A DNA stretch of 64,000 nucleotides from Petrolisthes cinctipes (GCA_033782935.1 JAWQEG010004676.1:1-64000), one strand, 5' to 3'. Shown: positions 1 to 11,046, numbered from the stretch's first letter. The notes: generated by a model from the sequence alone, not told the origin. Program-made: numbers and translations.

Positions 1-90
1 GGAAGGGAAGGAAGAAGTGTTAAAAGAGAGGAATTAGAGTATAAAAGTAAACGAGAGGGATGGGAGGAGGAAGGTAGATGGGAGGGGGAA
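1..90. other. Purine-rich intergenic DNA
   Basis: The stretch is G/A-rich with no recognisable gene, before the first MITE. Confidence 0.5.
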
Positions 91-253
91 GGTGCTCCAA
101 AGTTCTTTCCCTCAGCCAGTCACAATACAACTAAAGCACCTGTGGTTCCAACGATTAAACAACTGAGGATAGATGTTGAAATGTGTTTTGTTGTCTGAAC
201 CACAGACAACTCAGTTTTATTGTGGCTGGCTGAGGGAATGAACTTTTGTGCAC
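91..253. mobile_element. MITE with about 37-bp terminal inverted repeats
   Basis: The left end (91-127) and the reverse complement of the right end (217-253) match at most positions, sharing the core CCCTCAGCCAGYCACAATA. The 163-bp size, AT-rich middle and absence of coding capacity fit a non-autonomous DNA transposon. The superfamily is not clear because no clean target-site duplication is visible. Confidence 0.75.
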
Positions 254-617
254 CATAGTAACATTAAAAAGTTGATAATTTCCAAAGTATAGTATTTCCC
301 ACGACATGCATGATATCGTGAGGCGGACCCTCTCGCCTGTACGAAGCCTTTATTAGCTCAGGAAAAATTCTTGTAATTAGATAAAGAAAAGCTTAGCTAA
401 GGTTAAAAGTTTTAAGTCGTGTACGAAGTGAAGATGTGTGACAAACAGTATGAGTAAAGGGGTTAGATAAAACGGGTTAGGTATAAAGAGTTACGTAAAA
501 CAACTGCGCATCAGCCCATTTCCGAAAAGTTACCACACTGACTTTGGCGAAACGAGTCTTTCATATATAGTATATTTCACCTGTAAACACTGAAATACAT
601 TCAATCAAGCAACACCA
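254..617. other. Intergenic, no feature recognised
   Basis: No coding exon, repeat unit or RNA gene could be recognised here. Confidence 0.4.
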
Positions 618-779
618 TTAAGGGGGAAAGTCTTGTGTTGGTAAATCTGGAGCAACTGAATCTTCCAAACTATTCCAAGCAACAGAACACTATTATTTTT
701 GCTCTTCTGGTCCTGTTTCCTGGCATACTTTGGAGGAATCAAGGAACTCCAATGTACCAAAAAGGAATTACCACCTTAA
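618..779 (+). mobile_element. TTAA-flanked MITE (piggyBac-like), copy a
   Basis: TTAA stands at both ends (618-621 and 776-779), followed inward by AGGGGGAA on the left and TTACCACC on the right. Internal hallmarks of the family are GGAGCAACTGA, CCAAGCAACAGAACA and TTTGGAGGAATCAAGG. Related copies lie at 2414, 4117, 16871, 34999 and 58748. TTAA target duplication is the signature of piggyBac-type transposases; no transposase is encoded here. Confidence 0.8.
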
Positions 780-939
780 GGTCATTATGCTAACTGATAA
801 TACAGGAGAAAGTTACCCTTCTTTTCATAAGATTGTGTACAGTCTGGGTCTGGTGGTTCTGTATAATTTAGTCCAAGACTGTACCAATTATTTTTGATAT
901 ATATATCGAAATTATTTTAACAAGTTAATTCTGGGTTCA

Positions 940-1430
<491 letters not shown>

Positions 1431-2030
1431 GTGCTTCTTTCCTCTTCCTTACTCATTCTATTTCCCTCTCATGTTTCTTTCTCCTCCCTCAATCTATTTC
1501 CCCTTCCTTACTCATTTCAATTCCCCTTCATGTTTCTTTCCTCTTCCTTACTCATTCTATTTCCCTCTCATGTTTCTTTCTCCTCCCTCAATCTATTTCC
1601 CCTTCCTTACTCATTTCAATTCCCCTTCATGTTTCTTTCCTCTTCCTTACTCATTCTATTTCCCTCTCATGTTTCTTTCTCCTCCCTCAATCTATTTCCC
1701 CTTCCTTACTCATTTCAATTCCCTTTCGTGTTTCTTTCTCCTCCCTTAATCTATTTCCCCTTCGTGTTGTTTTCTCCTCCCTCAATCTATTTCCCCTTCC
1801 TTACTCATTCCAATTCCCTTTCATGTTTCTTTCTCCTCCCTCAATCTACTTCCCCTTCGTGTTGTTTTCTCCTTCCTCCCTCAATCTATTTTCCCTTCCT
1901 TACTCATTCCAATTCCCTTTCGTTGCAGCGCCTAATAATCAATCAATCAATTTCGTGTTTCTTTCTCCTCCCTCAATCTACTTCCACTTCGTGTTGATTT
2001 CTCCTCGCTCCCTTCCACTATTTCTTCCTC
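1431..2030. repeat. 99-bp polypyrimidine minisatellite, degrading to the right
   Basis: A unit built from TTTCTTTCCTCTTCCTTACT and TTTCTCCTCCCTCAATCTAT segments repeats with a period of 99 bp; for example, the word CATGTTTCTTTCCTCTTCC recurs at 1529 and 1628. From about 1730 the units become irregular, and they are interrupted near 1924-1950 by a CCTAATAATCAATCAATC tail typical of the SINE seen at 63363. The plus strand is almost pure pyrimidine. Open frames across the repeat in several phases follow from the composition. Confidence 0.9.
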
Positions 2031-2252
2031 CTCGTGGCGAGTAACTTGATGCCTGTCAGACTCAGTGTTCTTCCTCTCTTGGGCGGAAGGCTGGCTGGTT
2101 GGTTGGTTGGCCCTACAAGCACTCCTTTTGACTCCTTCACATATACCCTCTCCCTCCTGCATTCAGACAGACCTCCTTCCCCTTCATTCAGACTCTTCCT
2201 TCCTTTTCCCTCTCGCCTCCTTTTCCTTCATTCAGACCCTTCCTTCGCTACG

Positions 2253-2253
<1 letters not shown>

Positions 2254-2324
<71 letters not shown>
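2254..2324. repeat. (TC)n microsatellite
   Basis: An uninterrupted TC tract follows the pyrimidine-rich DNA at 2040-2253, in which no gene is visible. Confidence 0.99.
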
Positions 2325-2328
<4 letters not shown>

Positions 2329-2413
2329 TTTATATGTTTTCTCCAATCTTCTCACGCTCGTCATTCATTAAAATAAGTATCCAGGTCTGATAGCCTGATG
2401 GAGTATTAAACGA

Positions 2414-2579
2414 GTAAGGAGGAAGTACAGTGTTGGTAATTCTCGAGCAACTGATACCTCAAAAAGTATTCCAAGCAACAGAACACCATTATATTTGTTC
2501 ATCTGGTCCTGTTTGTTTCCTGGCATACTTTGGAGGAATCAAGGCACTCCAATGTAACAAAGGTGAATTACCCCCTTGA
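2414..2579 (+). mobile_element. TTAA-flanked MITE (piggyBac-like), copy b
   Basis: This is homologous throughout to the element at 618-779, sharing CCAAGCAACAGAACACCATT and TTTGGAGGAATCAAGGCACT. The terminal tetranucleotides are mutated (GTAA on the left, TTGA on the right), which suggests an older insertion. Confidence 0.75.
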
Positions 2580-2719
2580 TTAAAACGACCTCCACCAAAT
2601 AATGAGAAAGTATATAATTATGAGTGTTGTAATTAGTTCAAAAGCTGGCATGTCAAATGATACGAAACTTCAACAAGACCTGCATGCCTGGATACGTATT
2701 ATGATTCGTGACTGTACAT

Positions 2720-2720
2720 A

Positions 2721-2781
<61 letters not shown>

Positions 2782-2907
2782 TGCTTTTTATTTTTATTAA
2801 TCTTTCTTTTCCTTTCACACACACACACACACACGACCTTACATTTCCTCTCTCTCTCTATCTATTTCACTCCTGCTTTTTATTTTTATGAATCTTCCTT
2901 TTCCTTT

Positions 2908-2938
<31 letters not shown>

Positions 2939-3407
2939 GACCTTACATTTCCTCTCTCTCTCTATCTATCTCACTCCTGCTTTTTATTTTTATTAATCTT
3001 TCTTTTCCTTTCACACACACACACGACCTTACGTTTCCTCTTCCTCCTCATCCATCCATCCTCCATCTATTGTTCCTTCTATTACGTTTATACCCTCTCT
3101 TTTTTTTTTGTGTGTGTGTGTGTGTGTATTCGCTTTTTCCTCCCCCTTCCCATACACACACACACACACACACACAGGAAAAACTGAATGAACACACACA
3201 CACACACACACACACTCACACACAAACGGAAATCTAGATGAACGAACACACACACACACATACACATTCACAAAAACAGAGAAATGGATGAACACACAAA
3301 CACACACACACATGAAAAACTGAATGAACACACACACACACACACAAAAACGATGAACTAAATACACACACACACACACTCACACAAAAAAAACGATGAA
3401 ATGAATG

Positions 3408-3438
<31 letters not shown>

Positions 3439-3440
3439 CT
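2720..3440. repeat. Compound TC / CA microsatellite-minisatellite block
   Basis: The block begins with a (TC)n tract (2722-2776). It is followed by three repeats of a roughly 100-bp unit containing CACTCCTGCTTTTTATTTTT, then a CA tract, then a CT-rich stretch. From 3150 it is an array of CA tracts separated by short spacers such as AAAACTGAATGAA and GAAATGGATGAA. The spacers are the reverse complement of those in the TG array at 3560-3950. Confidence 0.9.
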
Positions 3441-3559
3441 CGAAACTGTGTGGAGTGAACCAATCAGTGTCTGGTGTCCATTGAACCGGTTCCGCCACTC
3501 ACCACTCAGGTTTGTCCTCATAGTGTCACTCAGAACACAAAATTACCTCAATCAGATTT

Positions 3560-3642
3560 CCGTTTGTGTGTGTGTGTGTTAATTCAGTTCTTCGTGTGTG
3601 TGTGTGTGAACGTCTGTGTGTGTGTTCATCCAGTTCTTCGTT

Positions 3643-3686
<44 letters not shown>

Positions 3687-3762
3687 CATCCAGTTCTTCG
3701 TTTGTGTGTGTGTGTTTGTGTCTGTGTGTGTGTGTGTGTGTGTGTTCATCCAGTTCTTCGTT

Positions 3763-3812
<50 letters not shown>

Positions 3813-3950
3813 GTGCTTGTGTGTGTGTTGTGCTTGTGTGTGTGTTCATTCACTTCTTCGTTTGTGTGTGTGTGTGTGTTCATTGAGTTCTCCGTTTGTG
3901 TGTGTGTGTGTGTATGTGTGTGTGTATGTGTGTGTGCGTGTGTAACTGGT
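3560..3950. repeat. TG minisatellite with a 60-bp period
   Basis: TG tracts are separated by GTTCATCCAGTTCTTCGTTT. Three consecutive units (about 3624-3803) are in register with a period of 60 bp, followed by shorter units. The array is inverted relative to the CA array ending at 3440, with about 120 bp of non-repetitive DNA between them. Confidence 0.9.
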
Positions 3951-4116
3951 GGAAATCAATTTATCCGAGCTAAGCATAATGGACTGTACAGGTATATATG
4001 TGTTCGTGTAAGTATGATGTATGTGTGTATATGAGTGTAGGATATGCATGTGGACGTATGTATGTATATATATATGTGTGTGTATGCACGTAAAAGATAT
4101 ATATATATACTTTGTC

Positions 4117-4296
4117 TTAAGGGGATGGTATACTTTTGATAGATTGTAGTGTCTCGATTCCTCCAAAGTATGTCAGGAAACACACCCCCAGATGAAGAAC
4201 AACAATAATGGTATCCTGTTGCCTGCTAGGAATAGTTTGGAAGAATCATTTGCTCCAGATTAACCACAGGAAAAAAATTGCTATATATCCCCATAA
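4117..4296 (-). mobile_element. TTAA-flanked MITE (piggyBac-like), diverged copy
   Basis: TTAAGGGGATGG at 4117 opens the element. Inside are TCCTCCAAAGTATGTCAGGAAACA and a GGAATAGTTTGGAAGAATCA segment, the opposite orientation of the 618 copy. The right end reads ATATATCCCC followed by ATAA, a mutated TTAA. Confidence 0.6.
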
Positions 4297-4507
4297 TATT
4301 GTTCACCCATAAAACCAGCCACGCTACCCTATACACGTATTCAGAACAAAATATATACAATTATTCTCATCATAATAACGTATACAGCTATTGTCAGGGA
4401 TTCATATTATAATTCCGTGTGATATATACAAACCATACGAGTATTCAATGACCGAACTTACCCATCTATAGTTAAGAGGAAAATATTATTCTCTTTTTAG
4501 CACTGTA

Positions 4508-4724
4508 CAGCCACAATCAAATATCCACCGACACTTTCCTTTCATCGTAGTAAAAAAATATCTTGGTAATAATGAACAACACGTGTATGATTTTGCAGCA
4601 CCTCATAATAGTAATAATTGAAGGGGTTGAGTTGATGTAAGGTGTTGTATGATTATATTTTGATTCGAGACTGATTTATTTGCACGATGGAAGGAAAGTG
4701 TCGGTGGTTATTTGATTGTGGCTG
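4508..4724 (+). mobile_element. Tc1/mariner-like MITE, family 1, copy 1
   Basis: The ends are perfect or near-perfect inverted repeats of about 43 bp beginning CAGCCACAATCAAATA and ending TTTGATTGTGGCTG, flanked by TA at 4506-4507 and 4725-4726. At 217 bp with no coding capacity it is non-autonomous. TA target duplication and a CAG terminus are typical of the Tc1/mariner superfamily. Confidence 0.9.
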
Positions 4725-4877
4725 TACATTGGAGGGCTACTGATTCCTTCAAAGTATGCCAGGAAATAGATAATCTCAGTGTTACTTATAGGAAATCTAC
4801 TGCCTTCCACAGGTTGGAGGATTCAGTAGCCGTCAGTCTTACCACACAAGAATATTCCCTAAAGGATTATCTATGTA
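4725..4877. mobile_element. Spacer between the two MITEs, with a relic of the TTAA MITE family
   Basis: ATTGGAGGGCTACTGATTCC and AAAGTATGCCAGGAAA match the central part of the TTAA-MITE found in the satellite units at 28290 onward. It appears to be a degraded copy in which the Tc1/mariner MITEs are nested. Confidence 0.5.
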
Positions 4878-5087
4878 CAGCCACAATCAAATAACCACCG
4901 ACACTTTCTTTCCATCGTGCAAATAAATCAGTATCATATCAAAATATAAACATACAACACTTTACGTCAACTCAATCCCCTCAATTATTATTATGAGGTG
5001 CTGCAAAATCATACCCGTGTTGTTCTTTATTACCAAGATATTTACTACTAGGGATAGAAAGTGTCGGTGGATATTTGATTGTGGCTG
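4878..5087 (-). mobile_element. Tc1/mariner-like MITE, family 1, copy 2 (inverted)
   Basis: This has the same family and ends as the element at 4508-4724 but an internally inverted orientation: the AAATCAGTATCATATCAAAA side is now on the left. TA dinucleotides flank it at 4876-4877 and 5088-5089. Confidence 0.9.
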
Positions 5088-5089
5088 TA

Positions 5090-5560
5090 CACGTGTGTCT
5101 CTGAGATGAAAAGTAAGATAGTTAAACTCAACCACTTTTAATTAATAATGGCTAAGTGAGGATGAAGCAACGTATCTTTTTTTTTTGTATTAACACAGAA
5201 ATCCTAAAATATCGAGTGGCTTTTCATAAGTTCTATATGGATCTCCTTGCAAATTATTAGATTATAAATCATAAATATTTAATGCACACTAACACAATTA
5301 TGTCCTAATCATGAATTTTTATTGTAATCATGTATCGTTGAAATTAGGATTCACTTTTGAGAGAAAATTTATAGACCAGCATGGTTTCCCAAAATAAATG
5401 AAAGAAAGTTGAAAAAAAAATAATAAAGCTGTTCGGTGTGATCTTTTCAGTGGGGAGGTTACGAGTGCTATCTGCTGTCAATCGTCCGGCCTTTTTTCCC
5501 GTATTTTGTGATCCCTTAAGAAAACTGGCCTTCAGCCCCGCCCAGGAGGTGCAGCTTCTG
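5090..5560. other. Intergenic, no feature recognised
   Basis: The sequence is AT-rich with a few homopolymer runs and no gene evidence. Confidence 0.4.
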
Positions 5561-5621
5561 AGAGGAGGAGGGGGGGGGGGGGGGTTGAGGACATGTGGGA
5601 ACCTTCCGCTTCACACTGGAC

Positions 5622-5653
<32 letters not shown>

Positions 5654-5654
5654 G
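5561..5654. repeat. G-tract followed by a (GA)n tract
   Basis: A run of about 17 G bases at 5569-5585 is followed 40 bp later by a (GA)n tract of about 28 bp (5627-5654). Any reading frame across these is a composition artefact. Confidence 0.9.
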
Positions 5655-6626
5655 GTCATCATTATCATTCAACCCCAGAAAATCCTTTAAATGGGAATCC
5701 ATGCTCATAATAATGAAGTCTCTAATGGTTAGTGACACTCCCAAAAAGTAGCAACGTTAGTATGGTTATAATGAGTTACTGTCTTTGTTGTGAAAGTTAA
5801 CAATAGATTCTTTTTCTGACTGGTAGTGAATATAGATATGCTACAGCCTAATCACTAACATGCCGTAGGTAGTTTCATCTTGTTAAACAAGAGTGAGAAC
5901 CTTTTACAGATGCAGAACAAAACACCCTCGGTATCAATTGTTGGTGTTTACATTACCATCGGCAAAAGATATATATATCAGTTTCTGGAGAAAGCAGAGG
6001 GCAATCTTGGGGAAGTTGAACCTCTACGTTGTCTAACGACAACGAACTGCTTTACCAAGTATTGAATGAAGCTTTGCTAAATAATTACTTTTATTTTAAG
6101 TAAAATGCTATATGTCATGGTCAACGTGTGCTCAGTGAGAAACAGTGTTCATTTGCGAATCCTCGGAAAACAGGTGACTTTTATCGGTTTCTTCTCGAGA
6201 TGCTTAGTAAAGTAAAGGTTGGAAATTCTGGATAGCAGAGACTGAGATGTAGTCGATGTAGTTTGTGCAAGGTGGTATTCTAGAAAGTGAGTGGGTGAGG
6301 TTGTGCAGGATTCTGTAATAGAGTTTTGCGGTGGAATGATTCTTATTGTGAGGGAGGTGATGTAACATAATCTTTAAGGGGCGGGGACCTAGGCATAGTG
6401 GAGTCTTACGTCAGGGTAGTTATGTTGAGAGTATCATTGTTATGTGGTGAAGTAAACTAATGTTTGTCACCCCTGGAGACTGAGAAGTTATTAGACGTAA
6501 GAGACGTTTCCCCACTGACCCAGACTATGCACCATTCACAAACTGTCAGACGTATCACATCATCCACAACCTCAAGCACTCATTCATCTGTCTGTGGCCC
6601 TGACATCAGTAGTAACATGCACCTTA
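5655..6626. other. Intergenic, no feature recognised
   Basis: Short open frames occur but none shows a domain, codon bias or homologous copy in the window. Confidence 0.4.
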
Positions 6627-7230
6627 AGCGAGTATCACACGGGGCGTTTCACCGGACTACTTCATCCAACCAAATGGTAATTTGGTACAACTAGTTCATC
6701 GGACTTGAAAACACCTCGACCAGAAGCGTTCGCTATCCGCGGCCACTAGCGATTTTTGATTCGTCGAACAATAACAATAATAACAAAGATGGAGCGAAGG
6801 CCGCGGGAGGTTAGGAAATTTGATGCAAATATTGTAGCTCTTGGGGTTTATGTTTTGGCGAGAAGAGATGAAGAGATTGCCAGAAGACAACAACTGTAAA
6901 CAAATATCATATCAGCGTCATATGACGAAAATAAATATATTGCATAAATATTTATTATCATGTACACATTTTCTTGTAATAAATTGTGCATGATGGTCTA
7001 CATTTCAATGTTTATCAAGTGCTATAAATATTTTAAATCAAGGGAAAAAGTATAGACATATTTTGACTCCACAGTAGGTTGGGTGAAATAGGCAACTCTT
7101 TGTAACATTTTATTAAACTTGGGGAGCGCTGTTGGTCGGGTGAAATGTCTCTCAGGTTGGCAAAGTAGGTCCACCGAAAAGCCAAGTTGGTTTGAAGCAG
7201 TCCGGTGAAACGCCCCATGTGATAGGCGCT
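6627..7230 (+). mobile_element. PIF/Harbinger-like DNA element with TTA target duplication
   Basis: Terminal inverted repeats of about 45 bp share GGGGCGTTTCACCGGACT at the left and its reverse complement at the right. TTA occurs directly outside both ends (6624-6626 and 7231-7233), the target duplication expected for PIF/Harbinger. The 604-bp element contains a 36-codon open frame at 6789-6899 that could be the remnant of a transposase N-terminus. The superfamily call rests on the TTA duplication and is an inference. Confidence 0.75.
6789..6899 (+). pseudogene. Short ORF in the Harbinger-like element, possible transposase N-terminal remnant
   Basis: The frame begins MERRPREVRKFDANIVALGV, continues with an Arg/Glu-rich helix-like segment (YVLARRDEEIARRQQL) and stops after 36 codons. 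It lies inside the inverted repeats at 6627-7230. The start context AACAAAGATGG is reasonable. Harbinger proteins often start with such a charged helix, but no catalytic domain is present, so this is at most a truncated exon. Confidence 0.4.
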
Positions 7231-7269
7231 TTAGACACCTTGGACCACAAGGCATACAAGCACTTACTA

Positions 7270-7950
7270 ACATAGCAAACTACAGCTACTCACATAACAC
7301 AACACCCAACATCTGGGAGCATGGTAATATCATCACTATCCCAAAACCTAACAAAGATCTCACACTGCCCTCATCTCACCACCCCATCACCCTCCTTTGC
7401 ACCCCCTCCAAAGTAACCGAGTGCCTCATCATTAGTCTAATCACACCACACATTTCCCTCGCATCCTCACAACATGGTTTCAGACCACTACACTCAACAA
7501 ACACTCTTCTCACTGACCTCATACAAAGAATCTGCAATGGCATTAACTCAGATAGACCCCCACACAGAACACTACTCGTCACATTCAATGCCATCCCCCA
7601 CCACAACCTCACAAACAAAATATACAACACAAACATGCATAACAACATAAAGAGATGGCTGGCCAACTTCTTGAGAGAAAGAGAAGCTCACGTTACATTT
7701 GCTGGTCAGTCATCATCGGACTGCAATGGCCTACCATAAGCAAGCATCAAATATCAGAAATTTCACCAACAGTGTCCCCCAAGGATCAGTACTGTCACCC
7801 ACTCTTTTCAATTTATACATGTATGACCTACTAACACCCCTGACATCACAAATACACGTAGCTTCCTACGCAAACGATATTACACTCACATGTACACACA
7901 GAAATGCAGACACAGCCACTCACATCCTCCACAGGGATAGAATAAAGATT
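7270..7950 (+). mobile_element. Non-LTR retrotransposon reverse-transcriptase relic, part 1
   Basis: The plus strand encodes a degraded reverse transcriptase of jockey-like type. Frames spell HHPITLLCTPSKVTECLI (RT block 1-2), SSQHGFRPLHSTNTLLTDLI (block 2a) and, after an in-frame stop, FTNSVPQGSVLSPTLFNLYM (the PQGS block). A catalytic-loop relic follows, ASYANDITLTCTHR, in which the first Asp of YADD has become Asn. Stops and the lost Asp make it inactive. The frame is interrupted near 7950 by an unrelated insertion and resumes near 8430. Confidence 0.85.
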
Positions 7951-8430
7951 GTTGTATGATCTGGTCACTTTCTAGTGGATTTGAAGCGATCTGCCCACAT
8001 GGATTAAAAATCCACGTGAGGTGTACTGCAACCGGAGGCCCTTTTTTTTCACTGCTGTGTGGACCGCCAGCACACAGGGGGTGCATTTCCCTTTGCATGC
8101 AGCAGTGTAAACTCCCTCCCCCTTATGGTCCCTTCAGGACTGGTCTCATGGAAGGTGCGGCCCCACTTGTAGCTCTTGTGGTAACGTGGACTTGGGCCAA
8201 CAGCACTGGCTGTGGTATCAAAGACCTTCTCCCCAATCTCCCTGGCGGTCGGAGGCCCCCAGACTCCCTGGTCCAGTAAGCTCTGGTCCCATTTCCCTGG
8301 GATGTGCTTTGGTAGCCCAGGCATATAGGGCCAGCCCCTCCGTTATCTTAATCTGTTTTTTCACTGCGACCAGAGTGTACCAGGGGTCTGTGGGGCAGGA
8401 GCGGGAGAACATCAACAACAACAACGCTAC
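7950..8430 (+). mobile_element. SINE-like insertion inside the LINE relic
   Basis: About 480 bp of GC-richer DNA breaks the reverse-transcriptase frame. It ends GGAGAACATCAACAACAACA, the same kind of CAA-rich tail as in the SINE at 36234 and the tails at 9300 and 58346. The reading frames on both sides belong to one LINE protein, so this is an insertion. Boundaries are approximate and I could not identify a tRNA-like head with confidence. Confidence 0.6.
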
Positions 8431-9275
8431 CGCAACACGCTCAATGGTTGCTTCATCACAACAGACTTAAAATAGCATCCACCAAATAGACTGTTACCCT
8501 TCTCACCAACTAGAATGCTGAACACTGCTAAACACCACACCTCACCATAAACAACACACCTATACCACACACAAACAAAATACTTGCCATAACATACAAC
8601 ACATCAATGTCATTCACACAACATATCACAAACATAAAAAACAAATGCATACAAAGCCCTCAGATCATTTGCCAGCACAACAAAGAAACCACAACCACAG
8701 TGTACAAACAATATATCCGATCAGTGATGGACTATGCAAGCCCTGCCTGGGCCTCAAACCTCACTGAGACACACCTAAACAGCCTTCAGACCATACAGAA
8801 CAGAGCCCTAAAGATAATCACAGGCTGCACAGCTACCACACCTGTAGACAACCTTCACCATGAACAAAAGTCCTCAAAATCAAAGACCATCTTGACATGA
8901 GAGTCACACAAACACTTACTACAGCCTCCACTACACTACATGGCAAAACACCCACATGTCAAGGAACATCAAAACAACACCCAGTACACGTTACCATACA
9001 CAAATACCATCATCTCTTACACCTTGCCCACCTCAAACCAGTCTCTAGAAACATATCCATACTCAAATCACCCACCAATCCATCCAAACACTCAAGAATA
9101 ACACTCGCTGCTTGCATGGCCTCCTTAGGCCCTTCTGACATATCAGAATAAAAGCTGGATGGAGCCATTATGAATGCCAGTCCAGAATGCAACATAGCAC
9201 CCCACTCTATTAAACATATTACGGAAAGGTGCATTGCACATAGCCACACTCGCCAACAACACAATATAGGCCTTC
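8430..9275 (+). mobile_element. Non-LTR retrotransposon reverse-transcriptase relic, part 2
   Basis: This continues the protein of 7270-7950. RLKIASTK with TVTLLTN is the segment after the catalytic loop. MSFTQHITNIKNKCIQ and YKQYIRSVMDYASPAWASNL are the thumb region, and NSLQTIQNRALKIITGC is the usual C-terminal block of jockey-like elements. The tail near 9175-9275 (ECNIAPHSIKHITERCIAHS) runs to the end of the protein. There are several stops and frame changes. Confidence 0.85.
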
Positions 9276-9295
9276 ACTCTTTGAGGGCAGTGTGA

Positions 9296-9376
9296 AAGCC
9301 CGGTTCAGGCCATGACCTTCCTCAGGGGCTCGGGGCTGCTCGGCCAGACAGCTTGAGGAACTTTAACAACAAGGCT
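9296..9376 (+). mobile_element. SINE 3' tail fragment
   Basis: GCTGCTCGGCCAGACAGCTT followed by GAGGAACTTTAACAACAA matches the 3' tail of the tRNA-derived SINE at 36234-36545 and the fragment at 58346-58405. Confidence 0.65.
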
Positions 9377-9479
9377 ACTGACATCGGACTGACTCTTTAT
9401 CACATATCTTTGTTAACGGATTTCCTTAGTGGGCACAGTAAGGCAATAAGGTACCAGTGGGCTATTGCCACATCCCAAA

Positions 9480-9990
9480 ATCTCACATGTGAAGTTCCCC
9501 ATCATGATTAATGACACCCTCACAGACACAATTTAACTGGAAATGCGTCGACGACTCGACAGTACGTATTAAAGTCAATAACAGTTCCCCAATTACAAGA
9601 CATCCTAGACCAACTCCAAACCTGGAGTAAGACTAACAATATAAGTATTAACCACAACAAGACTGTGGTGATGCACATTAGTAAGTCTAAGATTAAAGTA
9701 CCACCACCTCAGGTTACAATATAGGACCCCACCCGCACCAGGTTGTGAAGGTAAGGAAGCTTCTCGGTGTCACCCTATATGCCAAGCTTAGCTGGAAACA
9801 ACATAATGCCTCCCATGATCAAATCAGCCACCTATCACCTCTACATGCTGAGACTATTCAAACCCCTGAGTACACCACGGCAGAAATTGGGAAGTATATT
9901 ATACAACACCTTCATACTCCCTAGGCTCACATGTGCCTCTCCTTCCTGGTCCTCCTCACTAAACACCACCCACTATGATGTGCTCTTGTT
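9480..9990 (+). mobile_element. Second, unrelated LINE reverse-transcriptase fragment
   Basis: A different LINE begins just after the first. In shifting frames it encodes a CVDDSTVRI catalytic loop (9543-9572), a segment reading ILDQLQTWSKTNN, then VRKLLGVTLYAKLSWKQH and ILYNTFILPRLTCASPSWSS, which are the classical blocks downstream of YVDD. Only about 170 codons of the RT C-terminal half remain, with stops. Confidence 0.85.
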
Positions 9991-10399
9991 TTGTTTCCGC
10001 TCCACTGGTTGTCTGCTAGCGTTAGCGTTCTTCCCTCTTCACTCTCCATTCATAAATTTGTGTTACATCAAGATTATCGTGTTAGTTAAACACATTTCCA
10101 TAAATATTTGCTTGTCTTTCAGGTCTTTAACTTATGTACAGTATTTTATTGGCCAATTGCATGTTAAATCAGAGCACTGGAACCTAACCTGTTATAACTG
10201 GTTCACTTAACAAAAATTCGCACAACGAATGGTTTATTAGGAACGTAACACATTCGTTAAGCAGGGGTCGCCTGTATATAAATAGTCTCTTGCATCCTGT
10301 AATTCATTTTTCACTATGCACACCCATTCTTCCTTATGTACATGTATGGCTAAATAAAACAATGTATTATTGTAAGAAAGTTGCTAACTTAATAAAACA
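9991..10399. other. Intergenic, no feature recognised
   Basis: AT-rich DNA with no coding or repeat signature that I recognise. Confidence 0.4.
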
Positions 10400-10401
10400 G
10401 T

Positions 10402-10693
10402 ACAGTAATGACGAAAAAGTACACAAGCACAATAACCATGCATTTATCTTTGTCGCTTTTACATGATGTGCCCATTTTTCTACTTCAACTCTACATTGGC
10501 TCCAGAAAGTAGGAGTGCATAGCACAATAATCACACATCTATCTTTGTCATCCCTGTGTCTAGATTTTCTTTCAACTCTACACGACTCCAGAAAGAATAG
10601 GTACAACAGGCAAAAAAGTATTGGAACCACCCTTACATTGAAATTAACTATAATTATTCATAGGGGAGTTCCAATACTTTTTTGCTGACTGTA
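10402..10693. mobile_element. Possible Tc1/mariner-like MITE with an internal duplication
   Basis: The right end GCAAAAAAGTATTGGAAC (10607-10625 and its inverse at 10668-10687) ends GCTGACTGTA. The left end at 10402, TACAGTAATGACGAAAAAGT, is a diverged version. Two imperfect copies of a roughly 95-bp segment containing AATMAYCTTTGTC-like words lie inside, at about 10427 and 10522. Confidence 0.5.
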
Positions 10694-11046
10694 CATAGGT
10701 AATCCAAGTAAATTGCCAGGGTGGATGATATGGACGATGGGGAACTGAAGACACAAGAACAGTAAGGGAATAAATTATCTGAACACCATTGGCAGTTTTG
10801 TAGAAAAAATTCATGAATGACTAATGTACAGTACATAGCAATAACTGATACTGTTATGCATCAACCAATCACAAACTATGATACAATTTTTACCCTGATA
10901 ATCATGAAATTTTCTTCCACTGACGTGTTTGATTTTGGTTGTTGCTGGAAGCTACCAACAGTGCTCAGATACTTTGTCCCCTCCTTAATTGTATCAATCC
11001 TCCCGAAATGTCACAAGTTGAAGGCATATTTTTGTTGATCGTCGAC

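Noticed and set aside
2602..4034. Several long frames in the CA/TG region (Thr-His and Cys-Val repeats)
   Set aside because: Each is a translation of dinucleotide repeats and is open in more than one frame.
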